Position numbers and translations under genes: made by a program
Notes under the pieces: generated by a model
Told to the model about the DNA's origin: nothing
Database searches by the model: none
What the model saw: the letters and a program-made list of their open reading frames with translations, nothing else
Source of the DNA: Pseudofrankia coriaricola
GTDB taxonomy: Bacteria > Actinomycetota > Actinomycetes > Frankiales > Frankiaceae
Direction: 5' to 3'
Length of the DNA stretch: 64,000 nucleotides
Assembly: GCF_001854805.1 (NCBI RefSeq)
Contig: NZ_MBLO01000036.1
Span: forward strand, 1-64,000
In this document: one piece after another, positions 25,976 to 34,002 of the stretch
Layout: every line of letters starts with the position of its first letter
Numbering within the stretch: position 1 is the first letter of the stretch

Positions 25976-27322
25976 TTAGTTGACCTGCTGCCAATTGACG
26001 GAGTGCCGCTGGGCACGGCCGTTCGCCAGCGGCATGGGCGACGCGGGCTGGCTCGGCACGCGGGTCCCGGCGCTGGCGGGGGGCGTCAGGACCGACTGCA
26101 ACGTCCAGCGCCAAGCCCGCAGCGCGAGGCTCTCAGGCACGTCCACGTGCTCGAAGCGCACCGTCTCGCCGGCGGCGACGGGACGCTCGACCGTCGCCCC
26201 GCCAAGCAGCCCGATGGGCACGTGGTCGGGCTCGTCGGCGATCAGCACCGCCTCGCCGCGCACCTGGAAACCGCCGATGGCCTGCCCGATCGACTCCCCC
26301 GCCGCCAGGTCGCGCTTGGCCACCGCCGCGACGCTGGCCCGCGGGTTCGGGCCGTTGTTGAAGGCGACGAGGTCACCGCGCAGCAGCCGGTCGATCGTCA
26401 GCGGGATCTCCAGGTTGCACAGGTGGAACGGGCGTTCCAGCAGGACGTATGGCGAGTCGCCGAGCCTGACCTTGTAATAACGGAGGAACTCGCCGAGTTC
26501 CTCGGTGAAGGTGGCCACGACGAACACGCCCGGGTTCCCGTGCTCGGGCAGCACGTAGTCGCTGAGGGGGTCCCCGCCGCGTGCCGCGGCCGCCTCGGCG
26601 AGCTGGAGGGCGCCCGTCCGCACGGTGTCGGTGCGCGGGCCGAGCAGGCCGCGGCGCGCGATCGTCGCGCCGAGCCCGTTGGCGACGAGCGCCTGCTCTA
26701 TCTGCAGCTTGGTGCCGTCGGTGAACGAGGTGACCTGGGTCAGCGAGATGCCCTGCCGCCGCGCCCAGTAGTCCATTTCCGCCGGCGTCGGGTTGTGGTT
26801 CAGGAAGCCCTTGATGTTCCCGTAGACCAGCGGGGTCACGCCCATCTGCCTGGCCTCGTGCGCGAGCAGCGCGAGGGTGCCTGGCTGATCGCCCTGGGCC
26901 TCGATGATGGGGCCGAGGCTCGCCAGGTACGAGCCCGAGGTCACCTGCAGCTCGGCGTCCATGGTGATCACCGGCAGCCGGGCCTCCAGGACCGCGGCCG
27001 CCACCTCGGTCCCGTGGACCGCGTCCCCTGTCGTGATCACGACCACGTCGGAGTGCGCGATCAGGCGCTCCACCGAATGGGTGACCCGACCGTCCCAGGG
27101 GCCGACGGCGTCGTCGAGCGGGCGCCGGGTGAGCACCCGCGACAGCCGCAGCCGGGACGACCGGCCCAGCATGTGCGCGAGGCCGCGCGCGATGTACCCC
27201 GTCCCCACGACGCCGACCCGCACCTCCGCCGACGGCGTCGGGGACGCCACACCGGGCGCCGGCCACACGATGGACGAGGCGGACCGCATCGTTCTCATAG
27301 TCATGTCAGCACTCGCAGTCAT
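25976..27322 (-). CDS. COG4091-type NAD(P)-dependent oxidoreductase with SAF domain
   Basis: A 448-residue protein of the class annotated as predicted homoserine dehydrogenase/SAF-domain protein. It has an N-terminal Rossmann fold (VRVGVVGTGYIARGLAHML), a middle catalytic region (FLNHNPTPAEMDYWARRQGI; SFTDGTKLQIEQALVANGLG) and a C-terminal SAF-like domain (AAVAKRDLAAGESIGQAIGG). True homoserine dehydrogenase activity is doubtful in this class; relatives sit with carbohydrate genes. It lies between the GH3 and apiosidase-like genes, all on the minus strand, so a role in processing the released sugar is inferred. No good ribosome-binding site was seen; ATGs at 27322 and 27304 are both possible. 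Confidence 0.8.
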   Translation of the reverse strand: MTASADMTMRTMRSASSIVWPAPGVASPTPSAEVRVGVVGTGYIARGLAHMLGRSSRLRLSRVLTRRPLDDAVGPWDGRVTHSVERLIAHSDVVVITTGDAVHGTEVAAAVLEARLPVITMDAELQVTSGSYLASLGPIIEAQGDQPGTLALLAHEARQMGVTPLVYGNIKGFLNHNPTPAEMDYWARRQGISLTQVTSFTDGTKLQIEQALVANGLGATIARRGLLGPRTDTVRTGALQLAEAAAARGGDPLSDYVLPEHGNPGVFVVATFTEELGEFLRYYKVRLGDSPYVLLERPFHLCNLEIPLTIDRLLRGDLVAFNNGPNPRASVAAVAKRDLAAGESIGQAIGGFQVRGEAVLIADEPDHVPIGLLGGATVERPVAAGETVRFEHVDVPESLALRAWRWTLQSVLTPPASAGTRVPSQPASPMPLANGRAQRHSVNWQQVN

Positions 27323-27454
27323 CAGAATGTCGCCGTGGGCATCGATGCCGTCGGGCTGGGGAGCGCTGGCTGCCTCACCCGGACACGTGAGCCGTTGGGC
27401 ACTGGTGACGTTCCTTCCATGACGGTGACGCCGCCCGGGGGCGTTTCCCGGCCG

Positions 27455-28744
27455 TCACGTGAGCAGGACAATCGAGCCCTCGCCGGGCGGCTGGGCGACG
27501 AGTTCCCCCTGGTCGGGGGCGAAGTACCGGCCCATGGCGTCCCTGCCGGCAAGTCGCGCCGGCAGGTCGGCGAGCGTCACGTCGGGGTAGAACGTGACGG
27601 CTCCCGAGCCGTCTGCGCGGGCCCGGGTGATCGAGCGGAGCGTGCCACCGGAGGCATCGACGGTCGTCACGCCCCCGGGGTCCGGGAGTCCGTGACGCCG
27701 CAGCACCCGGTGGCTCGCGCCGAGCAGCCTCGGGGTGGGCAGCGCGGCCGCGGTGTCCAGGCTCTGCCTCCCCCAGTGCGCCAGGAACGCCCCGTCGCCG
27801 ACGTTCCACATCCCGTGCGCGCCGTAGCAGTAGGCCGCCGCGCCGGCGAGCATCGACACCCAGTAGGCGAACAGCTGGTCGGCGGGGCCGAAGTCGTCGC
27901 GGATCCCCTCGTACCAGGGCTCCAGGTTGATGAACGGCCGACCGGGGAAGCGCCGGGCGACCCGCGCCGGCCACTCCCACAGCAGCGGCCGGCTGGCCTG
28001 GTCGTGGCCGGTCTGCACGGTGACGGCGGCGAGCAGGCTGGCGCGGTCCAGCGCATCCGCGCTGGTCTCGCCCGGGATGACATGCGCGAGCACCGCCCGG
28101 TCGGTCGAGGCGACGAGCGTGCCGAGCACCTCGTCCCAGCCCTCGCGGCGGGCCCGCGCCGCGGCGGCGTGCCGGCGGCGGACGTAGCGGGCGCGCAGTG
28201 GCCGCAGCGCCCCCTTGAGCCGGCCCGGCAGGCGGGCGCGGGCGGCACTGCGCCGCAGGTCGTCGGTGGACCGGTCGGGCAGCAGCGCGTCCTCCCTGCC
28301 GATCCACAGGTTGGTCTCGCCGGACAGGCAGTACAGGACATCCAGGTCGTCGAGCCGGTCCACCAGTCGCGCCCACCACGCGGTGGCGCCGGAAACGCCG
28401 AGCCAGGCCAGCTGGTGGCCCCAGCAGCCGTAGACGACGGCCGTGAGCCCGACGGCGTTGAGGCGCTCGATACGCCGTCTCGCGTGGTCGAGGTAGTGCG
28501 TGTTCGGCCGGCCGTCCGCGAACCAGGGCGGGCCGTGGCTGCTCCAGGCACTGGCATTGTCCGGGCCCACCTCGGGCGGAATCCCGACGACGAGCTGGAC
28601 GGCGCTGAACCCCTGCGCGGCCCGTAGCCCGGCCAGCTCGGCGAACCTGTCATCGGACAGCCTGCTGGTGAGAGCGAACCACCAGCTGTCGGCCAGGAAG
28701 CAGGGCACGCCCTCCGGGGCGGACACCGTTCCTGGCAACGACAT
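27455..28744 (-). CDS. Apiosidase-like (DUF4038/GH140-type) glycosidase
   Basis: 429 residues from the ATG at 28744; a TTG at 28756 is in frame. It has the layout of apiosidase-like TIM-barrel glycosidases: N-terminal CFLADSWWFAL (usual D-T-x-W), FSAVQLVVGIPP, a likely acid/base glutamate in VLYCLSGETNLW and a second in FINLEPWYEG. A small beta domain closes the protein. Family members release apiose or related branched sugars from plant cell-wall or glycoside side chains. No secretion signal is evident. It is 132 bp upstream of the COG4091-type gene, same strand. A copy of the TetR palindrome lies 170 bp upstream of the start. Confidence 0.78.
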   Translation of the reverse strand: MSLPGTVSAPEGVPCFLADSWWFALTSRLSDDRFAELAGLRAAQGFSAVQLVVGIPPEVGPDNASAWSSHGPPWFADGRPNTHYLDHARRRIERLNAVGLTAVVYGCWGHQLAWLGVSGATAWWARLVDRLDDLDVLYCLSGETNLWIGREDALLPDRSTDDLRRSAARARLPGRLKGALRPLRARYVRRRHAAAARARREGWDEVLGTLVASTDRAVLAHVIPGETSADALDRASLLAAVTVQTGHDQASRPLLWEWPARVARRFPGRPFINLEPWYEGIRDDFGPADQLFAYWVSMLAGAAAYCYGAHGMWNVGDGAFLAHWGRQSLDTAAALPTPRLLGASHRVLRRHGLPDPGGVTTVDASGGTLRSITRARADGSGAVTFYPDVTLADLPARLAGRDAMGRYFAPDQGELVAQPPGEGSIVLLT

Positions 28745-28915
28745 GTTTGCAGTCAACTCCCGTCACACAGGTCGCGAGACGGCGGGGTCGGGCATAACGG
28801 GCCCTCGCGACAATGTATGACGGTCGTGGGCAGCCGCACTGTACCCGCGTGACCTGGCCCGACGCCGAGGCGCGCCTCTTGACCGGGTTCGTCCTACCGT
28901 GGTACAGATTCGGAC

Positions 28916-28933
28916 CTGTCAGTCGGCTGACAG
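28916..28933. promoter_or_regulatory. TetR-type operator (second copy)
   Basis: CTGTCAGTCGGCTGACAG: 7-bp arms CTGTCAG/CTGACAG around TCGG, followed by TGCC. It shares CTGTC-N8-GACAGTGCC with the site at 29707-29724. It lies between the TetR gene and the apiosidase-like gene, in the latter's promoter region. Confidence 0.65.
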
Positions 28934-28949
28934 TGCCGACGACCGGAAG

Positions 28950-29693
28950 TCAGCCGGCCGATCCGGCCAGCGGCAGCGGACCACCCTGCCCGGCCATCGC
29001 CCGCGCATCGCCGTTCCGCGGCCCGCCGCCGTTGGACGGCCCGCCGCCGTTGGGCACGTCGCGCGCCCCGCCGGCGTCCGCGCCCTCGCGATCGGTGTCG
29101 GGCAAGACGCCGCCGGGTTCGAGGATGTCGCGGACGACGGAGCGCAGCTCCGCCCGTAGCTCCTCGGTCGGCGTCTCCGCAAGGACGTCGCCGGTCATCA
29201 CGAGCCCAAATATCACGGCACCCAGTGCGAACGACAGCCGTAGACGCCGCGCCTGCGGTATCCCCGGGTCGGTCAGCAGGCGCCGGGCGCGTTCCTCCAT
29301 GTCCTGGTTCGCGCCGTCGTGCTCATGGTCTTGCAGTCCCTCCAGAGCCGCGTGGTTGCGCAGGTGGAACATGAAGAGCTGGCGGTTCTCCAGGATCAGG
29401 TCGACGAACTCGTCGATCATGGGCACCCAGTCGGCCGGACGGACCCGATCCGCCTCGATCCGCTCCAGCCCCGCCTTGCCGATGTCGTGCAGCCGCAGGT
29501 GCAGCGCCAGCAGGATGTCGTCCTTGCTGGCGAAGTGGTAGTACAGGGCCGCCTTGGAGAAGTTCATCCGCTCGGCGATCTCACGCAGCGAGGTCTTCTC
29601 GTAGCCGTTCGCGGTGAACAGCTGAAGAGCGACGTCGAGGATCTGCTCCCGAGTGCTCTTCTCGCCCGCGGGGCGCGCCGGCGGCCTGGCCAT
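28950..29693 (-). CDS. TetR family regulator
   Basis: A 247-residue regulator. The N-terminal helix-turn-helix is clear ([40 protein letters not shown]), followed by a [12 protein letters not shown] helix and a ligand-binding domain. The last 40 residues are a glycine/proline-rich tail with a short repeat ([13 protein letters not shown]). It is divergent from the DrrAB-type exporter. A palindrome lies 14 bp upstream of its start and a matching one just beyond its stop, so it probably represses itself, the exporter and the glycan genes. The ATG is well placed, but no strong ribosome-binding site is evident. Confidence 0.88.
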   Translation of the reverse strand: MARPPARPAGEKSTREQILDVALQLFTANGYEKTSLREIAERMNFSKAALYYHFASKDDILLALHLRLHDIGKAGLERIEADRVRPADWVPMIDEFVDLILENRQLFMFHLRNHAALEGLQDHEHDGANQDMEERARRLLTDPGIPQARRLRLSFALGAVIFGLVMTGDVLAETPTEELRAELRSVVRDILEPGGVLPDTDREGADAGGARDVPNGGGPSNGGGPRNGDARAMAGQGGPLPLAGSAG

Positions 29694-29706
29694 CAGCCAA
29701 TCTTAC

Positions 29707-29724
29707 CTGTCGGCAGGCCGACAG
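29707..29724. promoter_or_regulatory. TetR-type operator (first copy)
   Basis: CTGTCGGCAGGCCGACAG: 8-bp perfect arms CTGTCGGC/GCCGACAG around AG, followed by TGCC. It lies just upstream of the TetR start codon in the divergent gap with the ABC exporter operon. Confidence 0.7.
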
Positions 29725-29951
29725 TGCCTCCCCAGCGATCCATCAGAGCCTCCCCACCGATCCGTCAGACCCGGATGCACGCGAGTCCGTACCCCACCGC
29801 CGATTCCGATCGGCCGACGGATCGGCGGGACCCCCGCCGAGCAGGCCAGAAGCGCGCCGGTCAATCGTAACGCAGAACTTACTTGACGACCGGCAGGTTA
29901 TACGCTGTCCTTACCGTGCGGCAAGTAACCACTCTAGGGAAAGAGCACCGG

Positions 29952-31049
29952 ATGGTCCAGACCATGATCGAGGCCGAGGGCCTCACCAAGCGCTACGGCG
30001 ACACGCAGGCGCTCGCCGGGATCGACCTGAGCGTCCCGGCGGGGACGATCCTCGGCGTCCTCGGCCCCAACGGGGCCGGCAAGAGCACCGCCGTCCGGAT
30101 CCTCACCACGCTGGCGAGGCCGACCAGCGGCTGGGCCAAGGTCGCCGGCCACGACGTGGTCGCCCAGGCCGGCGAGGTCCGCCGCCGGATCGGCGTGACC
30201 GCGCAGGACGCGACGCTGGACGAGGCGCTGACCGGCCGGCAGAACCTGCGGATGGTCGCCGAGCTCGCCGGCCTGCGCCGCGCCCAGGGCGCCACCCGGG
30301 CGACCGAACTGCTCGAGCGGTTCGAGCTGACCCACGCGGCCGACCGGCCGGTGCGCGGCTACTCGGGCGGCATGCGCCGCCGGCTCGACCTGGCCGCGAG
30401 CCTGGTCGCCAGGCCGCCGGTGCTCTTCCTCGACGAGCCGACCACCGGCCTCGACCCGACCAGCCGCGTCCGGATGTGGGACGTCATCCGTGAGCTGGTC
30501 GCGCAGGGCACCACCCTGCTGCTCACCACCCAGTACCTCGACGAGGCGGACGCTCTGGCCGACCGGATCGTCGTCATCGACCACGGCCAGATCATCGCGA
30601 ACGGCACCCCCAGCGAGCTGAAGTCCGCCGTCGGCGGGACCCGGCTCGAGGTAACCCTCACCGACGCCCACCACGGCGCGGTCGGGGCGCTCGCGCCGCT
30701 GGTCGCGGGGCGGGTCGACGTCAGCGCCGACGGCCGGAGGCTGCGGGCCGCGGTCAACGCCGGCGCGGGCGTGGCGACGGCGGTGATCCGCGCGCTCGAC
30801 GCCGTCGGCGCCGTCGTCGACGACGTGGCGGTGCACCCGCCGTCGCTCGACGACGTCTTCTTCGCGCTCACCGCCACCGGCGCCACCGCCGCCGCCACCG
30901 GCCAGCCATCCACCGACAGCGCCGACCCCACGGACAGCGGTGGCGCGGCCGACGCCGGCGAGCCGGCGGCGCCTCTGCCGCGTACGCCGGCCATGGCCAC
31001 GGGGCTGCCGGTCGCCACCTACCCCGACAAGATCAAGGGAGCCTTGTGA
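29952..31049 (+). CDS. DrrA-type ABC exporter ATPase
   Basis: 365 residues from the ATG at 29952; AGGGAAAGAG lies upstream. It is the ATP-binding subunit of a two-gene ABC-2 exporter of the daunorubicin-resistance class. It has Walker A GPNGAGKST, Q-loop TAQDATLDEAL, signature YSGGMRRRLDLA, Walker B VLFLDEPTTGLDP and a C-terminal DrrA-type domain ending near PSLDDVFFALTATG. A disordered alanine/threonine tail follows. Its TGA overlaps the GTG/ATG of the permease gene, so translation is coupled. The substrate is probably a lipophilic drug, polyketide or lipid. Confidence 0.93.
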   Translation: MVQTMIEAEGLTKRYGDTQALAGIDLSVPAGTILGVLGPNGAGKSTAVRILTTLARPTSGWAKVAGHDVVAQAGEVRRRIGVTAQDATLDEALTGRQNLRMVAELAGLRRAQGATRATELLERFELTHAADRPVRGYSGGMRRRLDLAASLVARPPVLFLDEPTTGLDPTSRVRMWDVIRELVAQGTTLLLTTQYLDEADALADRIVVIDHGQIIANGTPSELKSAVGGTRLEVTLTDAHHGAVGALAPLVAGRVDVSADGRRLRAAVNAGAGVATAVIRALDAVGAVVDDVAVHPPSLDDVFFALTATGATAAATGQPSTDSADPTDSGGAADAGEPAAPLPRTPAMATGLPVATYPDKIKGAL

Positions 31050-31900
31050 TGACCCAGCTCGCGCCGGCGCTCGACGCCGCCCCGGGTCTCCCGGCACGGT
31101 CCGGGACGTTCTCCCGTCCCTTCCGGGACGTCGCCGTCCTCACCCGGCGCAACCTCATCCACATCGCCCGCGAGCCGCTGCAGCTCTCGGACGTCCTGAT
31201 CCAGCCGGTGCTGTTCACGCTGCTGTTCATCTACGTGCTGGGCTCCGGCGTCTCGCTCGCTGGTGGCTCGTACAAGGACTTCGCGGTCGCCGGGCTCGTC
31301 GTGCTGAACCTCACCACCTCGGTGATGGGAACCGCGGTCGGGCTCACCACCGACCTGAACACGGGCACGATCGACCGGTTCCGCGCGCTGCCGATCTGGC
31401 GGGCGGCGGTGCTGGTGAGCCGCTCGGTGGCGGACATCCTCTCGGCGGTCCTGTGCACGACGATGGTGCTGCTGACCGGGCTCGTCATCGGCTGGCGCCC
31501 GCACACCTCGGTGCCCGAGTTCATCGCCGGCTTCGCGATCCCGCTGCTGTTCTCCTACGCGCTGATCTGGGCGACGGCCTGCCTCGGCATGGTCACGGAG
31601 GGGCCGGAAAGCGCGCAGGGCATCGGCCTGGTGATCCTCTTCCCGCTCGCGATCGTGTCGAACGCGATGGTCCCGACCTCGGGGATGCCGGCGTTCGTCC
31701 GCACGATCGCCGACTGGAACCCGGTCAGCGCCGTAGCCGCCGCGATGCGCCAACTCTTCGGCAACCCCAACCCATCAGCCGCGGCGCACGCCTGGCCGAT
31801 GCAGCACCCGATCGCCGCGGCGATCCTGTGGTCGGTCGCGATCCTGGCCGTGACCGCCCCGCTCGCCGTCCACCTCTACCGCCGCCGCACCACCGACTAG
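31046..31900 (+). CDS. DrrB-type ABC-2 permease
   Basis: A 284-residue ABC-2 family membrane subunit with about six hydrophobic segments: VLIQPVLFTLLFIYVLGSG, FAVAGLVVLNLTTSVMGTAV, ADILSAVLCTTMVLLTGLVI, FAIPLLFSYALIWATACLGM, GIGLVILFPLAIVSNAMV and AAAILWSVAILAVTAPLAV. The family motif DRFRALPI (DRLRSLPM type) is present, as is the late NPVSAV. The start is GTG 31046 or ATG 31049, overlapping the stop of the ATPase gene. It forms the exporter channel with the preceding gene. Confidence 0.92.
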   Translation: MMTQLAPALDAAPGLPARSGTFSRPFRDVAVLTRRNLIHIAREPLQLSDVLIQPVLFTLLFIYVLGSGVSLAGGSYKDFAVAGLVVLNLTTSVMGTAVGLTTDLNTGTIDRFRALPIWRAAVLVSRSVADILSAVLCTTMVLLTGLVIGWRPHTSVPEFIAGFAIPLLFSYALIWATACLGMVTEGPESAQGIGLVILFPLAIVSNAMVPTSGMPAFVRTIADWNPVSAVAAAMRQLFGNPNPSAAAHAWPMQHPIAAAILWSVAILAVTAPLAVHLYRRRTTD

Positions 31901-32020
31901 TGGGAGCTACCGGTCACGGGTCTGACCGCGCTTCTTCAGCACCAGCCCCTCCGCGGGGTCCCCGCCGATTGGCTGCCAGTCTCGACAGGTCGGGCGTGCC
32001 GACAGGCACCGAGTCCCTAC

Positions 32021-32782
32021 CTAGCCAATCGGTGGGGAAGGTCGGGCGCCCGGCGCCTTGCGGCGCATCGACCACATTTGCGGGGAGCGCTCGACCTCGA
32101 CGCCGACGTCCCAGGAGACGCCGGGGCTGCCGGTCGAGCGGCGGAAGGAGGCGACCGTGCGCCGGGAAAGCTCCGGGTCCGCCGCCGCGGCCGCGGCGAG
32201 GTCGAAGGCCGTCTGGTCGACGGCCGCGTCGTCGACGGCGGCCCAGGCCATGCCGAGCTCGACCGCGCGCGTCCCGGTGATCGCCGCGCCGAACAGACCC
32301 AGCGCGGCGGCCGCCTCCCGGCCGGCCGTCCGCGCGAGCAGCGCGAAGTGCCCGCCACCCGGGTGCAGGCCGATCCGCAGGAAGCCGGACAGCAGCCGGG
32401 CGTCGCGGCCGACGACCCGCAGGTCGGTGGCGAGCGCGAGGTTCATCCCCGCGCCGACCGCCGCCCCGCGGATCGCGGCGATCGTGGGCGAGCGCAGCTC
32501 GCCGACCCGCAGAAACGCTTGGTAGATCGCCTCGATGCTCTTGAAGTGCGCGTCCTCGGCCGGGTCCGCGCCGGCGGCGGCGAGCACTGCGCGGTCGGCG
32601 CCGGCGCAGAACGACGCGCCGCCGCCGATGACGACCGCGCCGACCTTGCCGTCCGCGTCCGCCTCGTCGAGGGCCGCGACCAGCTCGGCCGCCATCTCGA
32701 CGGTGAGGGCGTTGCGCCGGGCCGGTGCGTCCAGGGTCACGACGGCGACACCGTCGCTGGCCTCGTAGCGGATCTCGCTCAT
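32021..32782 (-). CDS. Enoyl-CoA hydratase/isomerase (crotonase)
   Basis: A 253-residue crotonase-fold protein acting on an enoyl-CoA. It has the N-terminal strand GVAVVTLDAPARRNAL, the oxyanion-hole loop IGGGASFCAGADRAVL and the second hole segment IRGAAVGAGMNLALATDLRV. The catalytic positions are not those of a textbook hydratase: the region after GLHPGGGHFALLAR has H and G instead of the usual glutamates, so isomerase or hydrolase chemistry is possible. It is convergent with the exporter operon and lies 116 bp from the next crotonase, same strand. Confidence 0.88.
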   Translation of the reverse strand: MSEIRYEASDGVAVVTLDAPARRNALTVEMAAELVAALDEADADGKVGAVVIGGGASFCAGADRAVLAAAGADPAEDAHFKSIEAIYQAFLRVGELRSPTIAAIRGAAVGAGMNLALATDLRVVGRDARLLSGFLRIGLHPGGGHFALLARTAGREAAAALGLFGAAITGTRAVELGMAWAAVDDAAVDQTAFDLAAAAAADPELSRRTVASFRRSTGSPGVSWDVGVEVERSPQMWSMRRKAPGARPSPPIG

Positions 32783-32898
32783 GGTCCGTCCTGTCGACGT
32801 CGGGAACGGGCTGGGCTGCGACGACGGGTAAGCGGGTAAGCGGTGTCGGCCACCGACCCAATCCGCCTAGGCACGCTACCGACGCCGATCGCGACATG

Positions 32899-33963
32899 TC
32901 AGCGGGACGCGGCCACCTCGTCCACGAGGCCCCAGCGCAGGGCGGTGGGGGCGTCGAGGAATGCGCTGGTCAGGACCGTCCAGGCGGTTCGGCGCCGCCC
33001 GATCCGCCGCGTGACGCTGACCGTGCCGCCGGCGCCCGGCACCAGGCCGAGGCGCAGCTCGGGGAGCTGGATCGCGACGTCCGGGGCGGCGACGACGCGG
33101 TCGGCGAAGGCCGGGATCTCGATGCCTGCGCCGACGCAGGCGCCATGGATGTGCGCGACGGTCCGGTGGGGGCAGCGGACGATCTCCGCGCCGGCGCTGG
33201 CGCCCGTCCTGACCAGGTGTGCCCTGGCCAGGTCGGGGGCGGTGCCGAACTGGGTGAGATCGCCGCCCGCGCCGAACGCCGGCCCGGCGGCTGTGAGCGC
33301 CACCTCGGTGAGGGTGTCGTCGGCCGCCGCGGCGCGCAGGGCCGCGACGAGCGCGTCGCGGGTCACCGTGTCGAAGGCGTTGCGGGCCTCCGGCCGGTTG
33401 AAGGTCAGCACCAGCCGGTCGCCGTCGCGGCGGGCGAGCAGCGGCTGGGCGCTGGGCCGGTGCTCGCGCGGCGGGCGCGCGGCGAGCCAGCGGGCGAAGT
33501 CCGCGCCGGCCAGCAGCGTCGAGTACGCCAGCGACTCGGCGACCAGCCCGTCCAACGGCTCGAGCCGCCCGGACATCCGCAGCAGCCCGACGAGCGCCAC
33601 CGCGGCCTCCGGGTGCTCGCCGACCGCCCGAACCAGCGTGGCCACGGCCGCGTCCACGTCATCGCCCGGCGCCAGCACCTCGGGCAGCAGCACGTCGAGC
33701 CCCGCCTCGGCGGGACTCGACGGGGAGCCCGAGCCGGCACCAGGACGGTCGGCCCCGGGGCCGACGCCGACGAGCACGAGCGGTGGGCGACGGGCAGTCA
33801 GTGCCGCCACCTCGTCAGGGCGCGCGTCGGCCAGGTCGACAAGGAGGATCGGCACGGGGAAGACGTCGGCGAGGTCGGCCGGCGACAGTGACCGGACGAG
33901 GTCGAGCGCCGACGCGGCCGGCAGCGCCTGCGCCTGCGCCCCCAATGCCGTGCTCACGGCCAT
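32899..33963 (-). CDS. Crotonase-domain protein with N-terminal extension
   Basis: 354 residues from the ATG at 33963. The C-terminal half (about residues 185-354) is a crotonase: RLVLTFNRPEARNAFDTVTR, AAGPAFGAGGDLTQFGTAPD, IHGACVGAGIEIPAFADRVV and LGLVPGAGGTVSVTRRIGRR, the last containing the usual glycine-rich catalytic loop. The N-terminal 180 residues (SPADLADVFPVPILLVDLAD onward) resemble a second, degenerate crotonase half with no active-site loops. Partner genes (a CaiB-type transferase starting 39 bp away, divergent) suggest CoA-ester catabolism. Confidence 0.85.
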   Translation of the reverse strand: MAVSTALGAQAQALPAASALDLVRSLSPADLADVFPVPILLVDLADARPDEVAALTARRPPLVLVGVGPGADRPGAGSGSPSSPAEAGLDVLLPEVLAPGDDVDAAVATLVRAVGEHPEAAVALVGLLRMSGRLEPLDGLVAESLAYSTLLAGADFARWLAARPPREHRPSAQPLLARRDGDRLVLTFNRPEARNAFDTVTRDALVAALRAAAADDTLTEVALTAAGPAFGAGGDLTQFGTAPDLARAHLVRTGASAGAEIVRCPHRTVAHIHGACVGAGIEIPAFADRVVAAPDVAIQLPELRLGLVPGAGGTVSVTRRIGRRRTAWTVLTSAFLDAPTALRWGLVDEVAASR

Positions 33964-34002
33964 ACCGTATGCCCGGTGGGGTGAAGAAACGGCGCGAGGG
34001 CG

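Noticed and set aside
25952-28627. 891-residue plus-strand ORF
   Set aside because: Shadow of the oxidoreductase and apiosidase-like genes.
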